The notes: generated by a model from the letters alone, not told the origin. 64,000 nucleotides of DNA from Alphaproteobacteria bacterium (GCA_002401695.1 NVTV01000021.1:62001-126000), one strand, 5' to 3'; positions 27,183 through 36,615 are shown, counted from the first letter of the stretch. Program-made: numbers and translations.

Positions 27183-27765
27183 TTTTGAGCGTATTTCGGA
27201 TCGGTCGATTTGTTTATACAAAAATATTCTTGGGCATGGTTTATCGATTAAATCTGTTCAGGAAATAGACATGCTCCTGCTTCAACGTTCAAACCGTGTC
27301 ACTGATGATAATATGCGTGCACTTGGAAAAATATTACCCACCAAGATACCGTTACAGGTGTGCAAGAAAACTGAGAGTATTGATGGTACAGTGACGATCC
27401 TTTCTGTCGAGCCAGATGTGTGGTTTTTATTGTGTAGCAAAGGCAAGGGAGAGGCATTAGCCACAATTCTTGAGGAGAAAGGCGGCGCTCTAACGATTAA
27501 GACCGCGATGATGAGTGATCAGTATTCTTGTATAGACGTCACGGGAATCTGTGCTCCAGCCGTACTTGCAAAAGGAAGTTCTCTGGATATTCGTCATGAA
27601 GTTTTTTTGGATAATGACTGTGCGCGTACCTTATTGGCACGGATCAATATTGTGCTTTGGCGTATTGATGATGGGTTTCGTTTTATCTTTGATGTGAGCT
27701 TGGAGACGTATATATGGCGATGGCTCAATGAAGTATCAGCTGAGTTTTGTGAGCAATTAGCGTGA
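27175..27765 (+). CDS. soxG: Sarcosine oxidase subunit gamma
   Basis: 196 residues from the ATG at 27175, inside the soxA end (8-base overlap) and preceded by a G-rich ribosome site. SoxG is poorly conserved; here the pattern VTILSVEPDVWFLLCSKGKG, SCIDVTGICAPAVLAKGSSL and ARINIVLWRIDDGFRFIFDV-like ending SLETYIWRWLNEVSAEF fits the GcvT-like gamma fold. The position after soxA is the main proof. It completes the complex. Confidence 0.9.
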   Translation: MDSFERISDRSICLYKNILGHGLSIKSVQEIDMLLLQRSNRVTDDNMRALGKILPTKIPLQVCKKTESIDGTVTILSVEPDVWFLLCSKGKGEALATILEEKGGALTIKTAMMSDQYSCIDVTGICAPAVLAKGSSLDIRHEVFLDNDCARTLLARINIVLWRIDDGFRFIFDVSLETYIWRWLNEVSAEFCEQLA

Positions 27766-27812
27766 ATTCTTGTAATGAAAAGGGTGTTAAAAACTTGGAG
27801 CCACGAAAATAA

Positions 27813-29186
27813 ATGACAACAGATACGCAAAATAAACAATGGTCCTCGAATGCGAATTTCTTATTGGCGGCGGTCGGGTTTTCGGTTGGGCTGGGTAATA
27901 TATGGCGCTTTCCTTATGTGATGGGGGAGAATGGTGGCGCGGCCTTTTTGATTATTTATCTTGTTTGTGTGGTGGTGATCGCTCTGCCTCTTCTGGTTAG
28001 TGAACTTGCTATCGGTCGATTGGGGCGGGGAAGCCCTGTGGGTAGTATCGTCAATGTTGCACAGAAAGTTGGGGTGAGTAAACGTTGGGGAAGTATTGGT
28101 GGGTTAGCCGTATTGTGCGTGTATTTTGTGATGACGTATTACACAGTGATTGCGGGCTGGACGTTCGATTATTTTGTTCTATCCATATCGGGTGGTTTTG
28201 CGGGAATCTCAAATGAGGGGGCCGGTGCAGTTTTTGCTAGCCTTACCGGAAATCCATTGCGTATGTTGTTTTGGCATACCGTCGTCAATATTATTCTCGT
28301 AGTTGTTTTGCGGCAAGGTATTCGAGGGGGCATTGAAAGAGCTGTACGTGTTTTAATGCCAGTATTGTTTGTGTGCCTTGTTGTGATGGTTGTTTATGCT
28401 GTTATTGCTGGTGATATGCCACAAGCAGCGGCTTTTCTTTTCACGCCGGACTTTAGTCAGGTCACGATCAAAACAATCATGATCGCCGTGGGGCAGGCAT
28501 TCTTCTCTATTGGTATTGGGATGGCGGCGTTGATTGCATTTGGCAGTTATTTGAGTGACGACATTTCAATTCCTAGATCCGCCATGATCATTGTTCTGGC
28601 TGATACGGGTGTTGCCGTGATGGCGGGTTTAGCAATTTTTCCACTTGTTTTTGCTTTTGGTCTTGAGCCTTCAGAGGGGCCGGGGCTAATTTTTCAGACT
28701 CTGCCAGTTGCCTTTGGACAAATGCCGGGAGGGCAGGTTTTTGGGTCCGTTTTCTTCTTTCTACTTATTGCAGCGGCAATGACATCGTGTATCGGGGGAA
28801 CAGAAGCTGTCGTTGCATGGCTTGATGAGCATAAAGGTATTAGCCGGAAAAAAGCTACCTTGATTGTCGGGTTTGCAATTTGGTTGGTTGGGGGATTGAG
28901 TATCTTGTCTTTTAGCGAATGGTCAAATTATTTCCCGTTGGATTTCATTCCAGCCTTTGCAGGAAAGACAATTTTCGACACAATTGATTTTCTCGCGGCG
29001 AACATTCTATTGATCCTTGGCGGGATACTGACTTCGGTCTTCATAGGGTGGCGGGTGCCAAAACATGTCCAACTTAAAGCAATAGGGATAACAGAATCCT
29101 GGTTTTACCGCTTTTGGCGATTTGTCGTGCGTTTCGTCGTTTTACCAATATTGCTGATCGTCGTGGTCGGAGGGCTTGCCGTATAA
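27813..29186 (+). CDS. Sodium-dependent transporter, neurotransmitter:sodium symporter family
   Basis: 457 residues, about 11-12 membrane helices. The first helix ANFLLAAVGFSVGLGNIWRF with PYVMGENGGAAF is the NSS/SLC6 signature (LeuT-like), which binds the substrate and two sodium ions. It starts 47 bases after soxG, so it is in the operon. NSS members import amino acids and their derivatives; here the natural cargo is sarcosine, glycine betaine, dimethylglycine or a related compound. The specificity is inferred from the gene context. Confidence 0.93.
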   Translation: MTTDTQNKQWSSNANFLLAAVGFSVGLGNIWRFPYVMGENGGAAFLIIYLVCVVVIALPLLVSELAIGRLGRGSPVGSIVNVAQKVGVSKRWGSIGGLAVLCVYFVMTYYTVIAGWTFDYFVLSISGGFAGISNEGAGAVFASLTGNPLRMLFWHTVVNIILVVVLRQGIRGGIERAVRVLMPVLFVCLVVMVVYAVIAGDMPQAAAFLFTPDFSQVTIKTIMIAVGQAFFSIGIGMAALIAFGSYLSDDISIPRSAMIIVLADTGVAVMAGLAIFPLVFAFGLEPSEGPGLIFQTLPVAFGQMPGGQVFGSVFFFLLIAAAMTSCIGGTEAVVAWLDEHKGISRKKATLIVGFAIWLVGGLSILSFSEWSNYFPLDFIPAFAGKTIFDTIDFLAANILLILGGILTSVFIGWRVPKHVQLKAIGITESWFYRFWRFVVRFVVLPILLIVVVGGLAV

Positions 29187-29189
29187 ATT

Positions 29190-29217
29190 GCAAGTATGCA
29201 TGAGCAAGTATGCATGA
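29190..29217. repeat. 14-bp tandem duplication
   Basis: The unit GCAAGTATGCATGA occurs twice head to tail, right after the NSS transporter gene (stop at 29186) and before the TonB-receptor promoter region. Probably a recent slippage event. Confidence 0.8.
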
Positions 29218-29329
29218 GTTTGTGCGTCTGCTCATTCTTTTAACGGTGGCTGAAGTGATTGAGTGCGAAGAACCCTTCGGCATATGTTTCGAACTATTTG
29301 GTGTTGCATAGTTCAAAATACTGTGACAC

Positions 29330-29345
29330 TATACACTGGTGTATA
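29330..29345. promoter_or_regulatory. Candidate TetR operator TATACACTGGTGTATA
   Basis: This is the core of a perfect 9-bp inverted repeat with a 2-bp centre (29328-29347), lying 55 bases before the TonB-receptor ATG. Same type and spacing as 22546-22561 near soxB. A repressor bound here would cover the promoter. Confidence 0.6.
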
Positions 29346-29400
29346 GTTTGGAATGCGCGAGAATGCGTCAGTTCAATTCAGGTACGGTGGAGAGTATATT

Positions 29401-31617
29401 ATGACATTTACAGCAAAAAAAATAACACTGGCATGGATGCTCTCATTGAGTACATTTGCTGTTTCGGATGCTGCTTTTGGGCAGGAGGTTGAAACAGAAA
29501 AAGAGACAACAGTTGATGAAATCGTTGTGCGTGGTGAGCGTATTGCACGATCAATTCTTAATACAGCGTCTTCCGTAGCCGTTGTGACCAGCGAAGATAT
29601 TGAAAGCCGTAATCTTGAAAGTATTGCTGATATATTTGCGCAAGTTGCAAATGTAGCGCCATCTGTCAATGGTCGTGGTTTCCGAATTCGTGGTATTAGT
29701 AATTCTAATGTAACCGGGGCGGGTAATGGTGGTTTGGCAACAATTTATGTTGATGGAGCACCGCTTTCAAATTTTGCGGCAAGTTTTGGCCCGAAAGATA
29801 CCTGGGATATCGGTCAGGTCGAAATATTTCGTGGTGCTCAATCTGCAAGTCAGGGGCGTGATTCCTTAGCGGGAGCAATCATTATTCGAAGCAATGATCC
29901 AATATATGAATATGAATATAAAGGGCGCGTGCGTGTTGAGGAGTTTGGCGGCACAACATTTTCAGCTGTTGCCAATATACCGCTATCGTCAGATCAAGCT
30001 GCGCTACGAATTGCTGTAGAACGAAAAAAGTCAGATGGGTTTATCCATAATACGACTTTTGATATAGATGATTATAATTTTTCTGAGAAAACGTTAGGGC
30101 GTGTGAAGCTATTGTTGGAGCCAAACAATATTTCTGCACTGAAAAGTATGTTTACATTTGTCTATTCAGAAAATGAATTTGGCGGTGATAATGTTCAGGG
30201 GCCAGATGTTTTCGCACGTGAAAACACGGCAAATATTCTGCAGAAAACTGAAATTAAACAAATTGTGGCAACGTGGGAAGTTGACTATGACATTAATGAT
30301 CAGTGGAATATTTCAAATGTATTCTCTTTTAACAGAGCCGAGTTTGACGACATTCTGGATGATGATTCGCGTTCTACCGGTGGTGTTAACCGTCGGGAAC
30401 GGGTAAATGATATTGATACGCTAACCGAGGAGGTGCGCGTATTTTATACTACAGATACGCTTAATGCGACGGCAGGGATATATTATTCCAAAGAAACAGA
30501 AGATAATCTCAGAACCATTTTAACGGGCCTGGATATTGGCGCTCTTGCCGGGGCTCCAGCACTTAATACAATATATGCAGCGCCTTTTCTCATCGGAGGG
30601 GAGCTAACCAATAAAGATAAGACAACGAACTATGCGGCATTTTTTAGTGCGGATTATGATGTCTCTGATTTCATCACCATAAATGCAGGTCTCCGCTATG
30701 ACCGAGAAACTCAAGATTTTGAGGGTAACACACTGGCTAGCCTATTGTCACCAATACCTGACCCTGCATTGTTTGGACCCTTTGGACCAACAATTGCCGC
30801 TGTTAATGCTGGTTTGGCGCAGTTTTCAGGTAATAATTTCGAGGTTGTTGATGAAACATATGACGCTTGGTTGCCAAGTGCATCCATTATTTTTCATTGG
30901 GCCGATGACTTTACAACTATTTTGCAGACTAAGCGTGCTTATCGTGCGGGTGGTGGCGGTACGTCGCTGCTGGAAGGGCCGTTCAGTTTCAATCCTGAAT
31001 TTGCTTGGACATTTGAAGCCGGGTTTCGCAAAAAGTTTATGCAGGGGCGTGCTCAGATAAGCTCTAACGTCTATCATATGAAATGGTCAGATATGCAGGT
31101 TGTCCAACTTGTTCCCTTTGGCAATGGCGATTTTACAGTGTCGAATGCAGCTAATGCTGAGCTTAATGGATTTGAAATTGAGTTTAAGGCACAGCCGAAT
31201 GATGCTTGGAATGTATTCGCAAATGTTGGGTATTCTGACACAAAATTTACTGATTTTGTGACCGATTCTGGTGATGATTTTACAGGTAATTCGTTCAGAG
31301 ATGCGCCAAATTGGACAGCTGCGGCTGGTGCTGGTTGGCATTCAATACGTAATGGCTTCTTCGTTCAGGCTGATGCCAATTTCCAGAATTCAGCACCGAC
31401 AAATTTTGCCAATACGTTGTTCGCTGATAAGCGGACATTAGTGAATGCCAAAATTGGTTATGACTTTGAAAAAATCACGATTAGTGCTTTTGCGCGGAAT
31501 GCATTTGACGCAGAATATATTTCTGAAGATCTATCTGAAATATTTTCTGCAGGTGCTGGCCTTGCGCGAATTGGCAATCCTCGAGTATTAGGTTTCGAAT
31601 TAAAGTTTTCAAACTAA
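29401..31617 (+). CDS. TonB-dependent receptor
   Basis: 738 residues from the ATG at 29401 (GGAGAG upstream; the ATG at 29353 lacks a site). Signal peptide ending near AFGQ, TonB box VDEIVVRGER, plug with VAVVTSEDIESRNLESIADI and FRGAQSASQGRDSLAGAI, and a barrel ending RVLGFELKFSN. The plug type is that of uptake receptors for organic nutrients, not classical siderophore receptors. A TetR-type palindrome stands before it. It probably brings the substrate of the downstream CocE hydrolase and of the sarcosine pathway across the outer membrane. Confidence 0.93.
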   Translation: MTFTAKKITLAWMLSLSTFAVSDAAFGQEVETEKETTVDEIVVRGERIARSILNTASSVAVVTSEDIESRNLESIADIFAQVANVAPSVNGRGFRIRGISNSNVTGAGNGGLATIYVDGAPLSNFAASFGPKDTWDIGQVEIFRGAQSASQGRDSLAGAIIIRSNDPIYEYEYKGRVRVEEFGGTTFSAVANIPLSSDQAALRIAVERKKSDGFIHNTTFDIDDYNFSEKTLGRVKLLLEPNNISALKSMFTFVYSENEFGGDNVQGPDVFARENTANILQKTEIKQIVATWEVDYDINDQWNISNVFSFNRAEFDDILDDDSRSTGGVNRRERVNDIDTLTEEVRVFYTTDTLNATAGIYYSKETEDNLRTILTGLDIGALAGAPALNTIYAAPFLIGGELTNKDKTTNYAAFFSADYDVSDFITINAGLRYDRETQDFEGNTLASLLSPIPDPALFGPFGPTIAAVNAGLAQFSGNNFEVVDETYDAWLPSASIIFHWADDFTTILQTKRAYRAGGGGTSLLEGPFSFNPEFAWTFEAGFRKKFMQGRAQISSNVYHMKWSDMQVVQLVPFGNGDFTVSNAANAELNGFEIEFKAQPNDAWNVFANVGYSDTKFTDFVTDSGDDFTGNSFRDAPNWTAAAGAGWHSIRNGFFVQADANFQNSAPTNFANTLFADKRTLVNAKIGYDFEKITISAFARNAFDAEYISEDLSEIFSAGAGLARIGNPRVLGFELKFSN

Positions 31618-31672
31618 CAGATGTTTCATTTGATTTCATGGTAAAAGCTATTTTGACGACGGAGTTCTATAA

Positions 31673-33577
31673 GTGAGAAAATTTCTTAAATACACATCGT
31701 ACGCTTTTCTGGGTTTAGTCTCGCTTCTCATTGTTGCCTATGTTGGTTTAGGTCTAAGCGTGAAACTGCCGGGTGAATATACTACGCCGTCAGGCATGAT
31801 GCGTTATACCTCGCAACATTTGACCATGAGAGATGGCATTGAAATTGCTGTAGATGTATGGTTGCCGGAAGATTACACGGATGAAGAACTTCCAACGCTT
31901 ATTCACGCAACCCGATATGGGCGCGCTTTTAATACGCGTTTCCCGTACCGTGTCTTGATTGCTCTCGGGCGTGCTCGACCCGTGAATTATGGTAGTAAAG
32001 TTCGAACATTTAATGAAAATGGCTATGTCATGGTCAAAATTGATGCACGAGGTAGTGGTGCGTCTTTTGGTGAGCGGCCCTATGATCTATCTAATGATGA
32101 ATTAGAAGATTATGGGGAAGTGATAGATTGGATTGTCCAGCAATCTTGGTCTAATGGACGCGTAGGGGCACTTGGTACATCCTATCCTGGTATGACGGCC
32201 GAGATGATGACGAAATCAAACCGTCCTGCACTTCGAGCTATAGCGCCACATTTTACATATTATGATGTATATCAAAATTTAAGTCACCCCGGCGGGGTTT
32301 TTGATAAGTACTTTATTCAAGATTGGAGCGACCTAACTCAAGCGATGGATGAAAATAAGTGTTTCATATATGGCAGTGATTTTGAATGTTGGATGTTCAT
32401 GCGAACAGTAGGCGGAATTCGGCCTGTTAACGGACGGGACGCGAATGCCAAGTATAAAAAAGCATACCGAAACCGTAATAATCCAAGCGTTATGGAAAAC
32501 CTTAAGGGCTTCAAATATCGTGATGATATTAGTTCTCGTGGAAATAAAATTGTTTCGCCTTATTTGAATGCTGCCGAGACGGAATCTTCAGGAGTCGCAA
32601 TGCATGTTCAGGTTGGTTGGCACGATTCTGCGAATGTTGATGGGGCTATTGCCCGCTTTAAAACTTTAAAAAACAGACAACAATTGATCATTGGGGCATT
32701 TTCCCATGGGGGAAGCCGTGATACAAATCCCTTTGTTGATCCCGACACGCCTGTTACGCCAAAAAAATCGGAACAAAGGCGTTCGATGTTAGCGTTTTTT
32801 GACCCGTTGTTGAAAGGTGATAAATCTTCGTCAGATAGTTTGCATCAAATTCAGTACTATACACTGGGCGAAAATGAATATCATACGACAAATGTGTGGC
32901 CACCAAAAGGTATTGCTACTCAGCGATGGTCGTTTGCTGATGGTGGAACATTAAATGCTGATGTCGTTATACTGTCAGATGAAAAAATGCTTCCAGAAGG
33001 GAAGACATTTGATGAGTATAATGTGGACTTTACCGCAACAACCGGAAAGACATCACGTTGGCATTCAATTGGCGGGCCAGATATTGTGTATCCTGACCGC
33101 CATAATGAAGATGCAAAATTGCTCACGTATACGAGTGGGGTTCTTGAGGGCGACCTTGAAATAACGGGCGCTCCACAAGTAACGGTAAATTTAGCATCAA
33201 CACACGAAAATGCCGCGCTTCATATCTATCTCGAAGCTGTCGCACCAGACGGTAGGGTAACTTATATTACGGAAGGTATTTTGGCGTTGGAAAATAGAGC
33301 CCTGTCAGATACGCCACCTTATGTTTTAGATACGGTTTATCATTCCCTTGAACGAAAAGATGCAAGACCAATGGTGCCTGGCGTGGCAGAAAATATTGTT
33401 GTTCCTCTTTATAATATTTCAGTACTTATACCTAAAGGCTATCGCATTCGCATCGCAATCGCAGGGGCAGATCGGGATACTTTTGCCCGAGTTCCTGATG
33501 AAGGGATGCCTGTTTTCACGATTAACCGCAGTCGGACACATCCATCTTTTGTTGATCTGCCACAAAGATGGCGGTAG
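31673..33577 (+). CDS. CocE/NonD family hydrolase, membrane-anchored
   Basis: 634 residues starting with GTG (GGAG upstream). One N-terminal helix (YAFLGLVSLLIVAYVGLGLSV) anchors it to the inner membrane, with the enzyme outside. The core shows MRDGIEIAVDVWLP, the nucleophile LGTSYPGMTAE (Ser170), WHDSANVDG with the likely acid, and FSHGGSRDT with the catalytic histidine. The C-terminal PepX_C jelly-roll follows (PQVTVNLASTHENAALHIYL). It hydrolyses esters or amides, in the X-Pro peptidase and cocaine-esterase family. It sits 55 bases after the receptor, likely cotranscribed, so it may release an N-methyl amine that feeds soxBDAG. Confidence 0.92.
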   Translation: MRKFLKYTSYAFLGLVSLLIVAYVGLGLSVKLPGEYTTPSGMMRYTSQHLTMRDGIEIAVDVWLPEDYTDEELPTLIHATRYGRAFNTRFPYRVLIALGRARPVNYGSKVRTFNENGYVMVKIDARGSGASFGERPYDLSNDELEDYGEVIDWIVQQSWSNGRVGALGTSYPGMTAEMMTKSNRPALRAIAPHFTYYDVYQNLSHPGGVFDKYFIQDWSDLTQAMDENKCFIYGSDFECWMFMRTVGGIRPVNGRDANAKYKKAYRNRNNPSVMENLKGFKYRDDISSRGNKIVSPYLNAAETESSGVAMHVQVGWHDSANVDGAIARFKTLKNRQQLIIGAFSHGGSRDTNPFVDPDTPVTPKKSEQRRSMLAFFDPLLKGDKSSSDSLHQIQYYTLGENEYHTTNVWPPKGIATQRWSFADGGTLNADVVILSDEKMLPEGKTFDEYNVDFTATTGKTSRWHSIGGPDIVYPDRHNEDAKLLTYTSGVLEGDLEITGAPQVTVNLASTHENAALHIYLEAVAPDGRVTYITEGILALENRALSDTPPYVLDTVYHSLERKDARPMVPGVAENIVVPLYNISVLIPKGYRIRIAIAGADRDTFARVPDEGMPVFTINRSRTHPSFVDLPQRWR

Positions 33578-34089
33578 CAGGACACGGATCATTACAAGAA
33601 CTGAAAGCTTATCAGGTATATGTATATGGCTAATCTAAATGGTATTGGATGGCGTGTAGCTTCTGTGATGCCACCTTTATCTGCTGCTTCTTAGGGAGAG
33701 GGCAATCCAATGAAAATCATCGGCTTCAACACGTGCATCACGCCTTAATCGGGCAACATCAAGTAGAACTTGTGTTTAGGGCGATTCGTACGCGGATACG
33801 TGATTGTATATGACGGAATTTTTTCGGAACATTACGTTTGTAGCTCCATCGTTCATCCCTCAAGAATAGATATTTATTGGCCTTGTTACGCATTTATATA
33901 CTCAAAAAGGACGCAAAAGGGATACGTATATACGTATTCTGCTTATTTTTGCATGTTGTCATTTAAAAAAACATACAATAAAACAGTTGGTTATTCAAGT
34001 TTGTGGGAGGAAGTGATGGCTCCGCAAGCACGTGTCAACAAATATTAAAAATCGCAATAAAAACAGATAGTTATGGTGTTTTGAAATTG

Positions 34090-34127
34090 CATTTGTATCC
34101 CATAAAAACACCCCATTTGTATCCCAT
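34090..34127. repeat. Direct repeats CATTTGTATCCCAT
   Basis: Two identical 14-bp copies at 34090-34103 and 34114-34127, 10 bp apart. Paired GGGATACAAA-type repeats resemble short direct repeats seen near some integrase genes and att sites; here no integrase follows. Could be a leftover of an attachment region. Confidence 0.5.
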
Positions 34128-34144
34128 TTTCATCAAAATGGACC

Positions 34145-34174
34145 GTTCGGCTCCGTGTGCGGAGACGAACCTTT
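34145..34174 (+). terminator. Candidate terminator hairpin
   Basis: Arms GTTCGGCTCCG and CGGAGACGAAC (10 of 11 pair) with a TGTG loop, followed by CTTTT on the plus strand. Stable, but the T-run is short. It lies between the gene-free stretch and the end of the toxin gene. Confidence 0.45.
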
Positions 34175-34254
34175 TACCAACTTCTAAGCCTATAGTGTTT
34201 GTATTCAGTCTTGATGTTGCAATCTGTAAAAAGTTGAATGATTTCACTTTGAAA

Positions 34255-34605
34255 TTAACTAAGCAACTTTCTTAGCATTTTGTCTTGATGATCCTGTCCA
34301 CCAAAAAATATTGCTAATATTCGTACTTGTTGCTCATCCTTCAATATATCAAACCAGAATATAGCTCGCCCGAATGTGATGTTCCGCAATCCAGGAAGCA
34401 AATCTTCATTAAGTGTTCCACGGTAAGGAAATTTGGCCAATTTTTCAGCGTCCAGACGAATGGCTTGAGTTTTTTGTTCAGCTTTGTGAAGGGCGACATC
34501 TACATCTTGATCGAAAACTAGATAGCTTTCAAAAAGGAATTCAAAAATTAGTTCGAAATCCTGTTCTGCGTCAGAGGAAAATAGAACTTCAAAGTTTTTT
34601 GGCAC
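34255..34605 (-). CDS. RelE/ParE family toxin
   Basis: About 116 residues from the GTG at 34605 (PKNFEVLFSSDAEQDFELIFEF); an upstream TTG at 34632 would add nine residues and overlap the antitoxin more. It has the ParE pattern: a helical N-terminal half, then GLRNITFGRAIFWFDI and QQVRILAIFFGGQDHQ, the final strand of the RelE fold. ParE-type toxins attack DNA gyrase or the ribosome; which one is unknown here. It overlaps the upstream antitoxin by 17 bases, as usual for such pairs. Confidence 0.85.
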   Translation of the reverse strand: MPKNFEVLFSSDAEQDFELIFEFLFESYLVFDQDVDVALHKAEQKTQAIRLDAEKLAKFPYRGTLNEDLLPGLRNITFGRAIFWFDILKDEQQVRILAIFFGGQDHQDKMLRKLLS

Positions 34606-34858
34606 GTCTTTTCTCGGATGCAATTTCGGCAATTTTCATGCTCATTGAGGAACTTGATATAAATGCTCGCTTTTGGCGATCATTCAACAGGGTTCTGAGA
34701 GCGTCCGCTTCCAAGGCTTTACTCTCAGTATGCTCACGAAGGAGTTCCAAACCTTGTTGTACCACAGAGCTTACACTCGCAAACCTTCCTGCTTCTACCA
34801 ATCCACGAGCAAAACTTGCTTGTTGGTCTGTCATTGATATTGATGATTTTACAGTCAT
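34589..34858 (-). CDS. ParD-like type II antitoxin (ribbon-helix-helix)
   Basis: 89 residues: VKSSISMTDQQASFARGLVE, AGRFASVSSVVQQGLELLRE is the ribbon-helix-helix DNA-binding part of the ParD/CC2985 family, followed by a charged toxin-binding tail ending KRRAKKL. It would neutralise the ParE-like toxin and repress the operon. It precedes and overlaps the toxin gene on the minus strand. The unit sits alone between the sarcosine and arabinose regions next to direct repeats, as acquired addiction modules often do. Confidence 0.88.
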   Translation of the reverse strand: MTVKSSISMTDQQASFARGLVEAGRFASVSSVVQQGLELLREHTESKALEADALRTLLNDRQKRAFISSSSMSMKIAEIASEKRRAKKL

Positions 34859-35034
34859 GATTACTCCCTTTACAGAAAGTAATACTAAGTGCTACCAACA
34901 GTCAATGCAGATAATAATTTATCTAATAGGGGGCTATGCTGCCAGCCGTACTACGGACGATAGAAACATGAGGTAGCATGGCGTCTACATTTTTAGGGGC
35001 ACATCAAACTACGGGATTGCCTGGAGTTGTTCTC

Positions 35035-36615
35035 TTATTCTAGATTAAAAACTATGATAGATTTGGGCCGCAGGTCAATCTTCACATTTCCATCTACGGC
35101 TAAAACCGTGAAGGCAATAGGAGTGATGTTATCTGGTTTGGCAAAGGTGTTGTGTGCGTCAAGGACATCACTTGTTAATATAAATCCTTTTGCAGATACA
35201 AAGTCTTTTGGCGCCTTTATAGATACACTTTCCATAGAATTAGGGTCTGTATTCACCAAGGCTATATATAATTTCCCGTCTTGTGCGATGGCAGCCGTTG
35301 CGCTTATTTTAGGGATGCTCGCATCATTATATTTGTATTTTGCCTTTCCTTTAATTGTCAGAGGGATTGATGTAGCATTCTGGAACGGGACATACATTTT
35401 GAAGACATGGTACGTGGGTGTTAATATCATTTTCTCTTTATCTGTTAATATCATTGCCTGCAAAACATTGACCATTTGAGCGATATTGCTCATATGAATG
35501 CGGTCCGCATGTTGATGAAATAAATTTAAATTCAAAGCCGCAATTACCGCGTCACGCAAACTGTTTTGTTGATACAAAAACCCTGGATCATCGCCCTCGG
35601 CAACATCATACCAAGTGCCCCATTCATCAATGTAAAACCCGACTTTTTTATCTGGATCATGTTTGTCCAAAATAGCAATGTTATTTTTAATGAATGTCTC
35701 CATACGCAGAGTGTTCTTCAACGCAGAAAACCATTCACTTTCGTCAAAACCTAAAGCCGAGCCCTTCTTTTCCCAATTACCTGTAGGAAGGGTATAATAG
35801 TGGTGGCTAATGGCATCCATCTGCATAGCCCAAGTTGATTTGGCATTTTTAATGAGATACTCGGTCCATTCTAACTGGTCGGTATGGCCACCACTGGCTA
35901 TAAGTTTTGGCGTATTATCTGCAGGGGTTTTTAAGAATGTGGCGTAGCGTTTGTATAAATTTGCATAATACTCTGGTGTCATGGACCCACCACACCCCCA
36001 AGTTTCGTTTCCGATTGCAAAATAATCAATTTTCCAAGGTTTATCGCGTCCATTTTCTCGACGAAGGTTTGCCAGAGTGCTTTGTGAATCCGAGGTCATA
36101 TATTCCAACCACTGTGCCATTTCCTGCGGCGTACCCGTCCCTAAATTCCCATTAATGTAAACCTCAGCCCCAAGAAGTCCCGCAAATTCCATGAATTCAT
36201 GCGTGCCGAATGCATTGTCATCCGTAACGCCGCCCCAATTTGTATTCACGGTAACTTTGCGTTTGTTCTTGGGGCCAATCCCATCTTTCCAATGATACTC
36301 ATCGGCGAAACATCCACCTGGCCAACGTACGAGTGGGACGTGCAAGTCGCGCAACGCACTTAGAACATCCGTTCTAAAACCATTGATGTTTTTTATACTG
36401 GAGTTTTCGCCTACCCAAACACCTTCATAAATTCCTCTACCGAGGTGCTCCATAAATTGGCCGTAGATATTTTTGTTGATAGTGGCTCCAGGATTTTCGA
36501 GGTCAAGATGGACGGTCGTTTGCGCGTTTGCAGAAGACATAAATAAGCTGCCCGCAATTAGACATGAAGTCGTAAGGCATTTTATTAGAGTGGTACTTGC
36601 TTTTTTTATGTTCAT
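35035..36615 (-). CDS. abfA: Alpha-L-arabinofuranosidase, GH51
   Basis: 526 residues with a signal peptide (ending SANAQ), so exported, unlike many GH51 enzymes. Characteristic blocks: IYGQFMEHLGRGIYEGVWVG, VRWPGGCFADEYHWKDGIGP, IGNETWGCGG with the acid/base Glu204, HHYYTLP, and FYIDEWGTWY with the nucleophile Glu331. It removes alpha-L-arabinofuranosyl side groups from arabinan or arabinoxylan. Last gene of the minus-strand unit gntR-gguC-abfA, only 12 bases after gguC. It provides arabinose for the importer and oxidation genes on the other side of the divergent promoter. Confidence 0.95.
   Translation of the reverse strand: MNIKKASTTLIKCLTTSCLIAGSLFMSSANAQTTVHLDLENPGATINKNIYGQFMEHLGRGIYEGVWVGENSSIKNINGFRTDVLSALRDLHVPLVRWPGGCFADEYHWKDGIGPKNKRKVTVNTNWGGVTDDNAFGTHEFMEFAGLLGAEVYINGNLGTGTPQEMAQWLEYMTSDSQSTLANLRRENGRDKPWKIDYFAIGNETWGCGGSMTPEYYANLYKRYATFLKTPADNTPKLIASGGHTDQLEWTEYLIKNAKSTWAMQMDAISHHYYTLPTGNWEKKGSALGFDESEWFSALKNTLRMETFIKNNIAILDKHDPDKKVGFYIDEWGTWYDVAEGDDPGFLYQQNSLRDAVIAALNLNLFHQHADRIHMSNIAQMVNVLQAMILTDKEKMILTPTYHVFKMYVPFQNATSIPLTIKGKAKYKYNDASIPKISATAAIAQDGKLYIALVNTDPNSMESVSIKAPKDFVSAKGFILTSDVLDAHNTFAKPDNITPIAFTVLAVDGNVKIDLRPKSIIVFNLE

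Larger units (their letters stand above)
33578..34254. other. Gene-free stretch with a short remnant, direct repeats and a hairpin
   Basis: About 680 bases without a convincing gene. A minus-strand frame of 31 codons near 33680-33780 (QVLLDVARLRRDARVEADDF, then HWIALSLRSSR) looks like a gene remnant. Two copies of CATTTGTATCCCAT and a hairpin are listed separately. The area has the look of an old insertion point, but no integrase or transposase is seen. Confidence 0.5.

Noticed and set aside
34090..34127. CRISPR-like repeat
   Set aside because: Only two 14-bp copies with a 10-bp spacer; too short and too few for an array.
33770..34275. Plus-strand frames in the gene-free stretch before the toxin gene
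   Set aside because: They run over the direct repeats and a hairpin, lack ribosome sites and match nothing known.
34606..34632. Longer toxin start at the TTG at 34632
   Set aside because: It would lie deep inside the antitoxin gene; the GTG at 34605 gives a usual short overlap and a standard ParE N-terminus.
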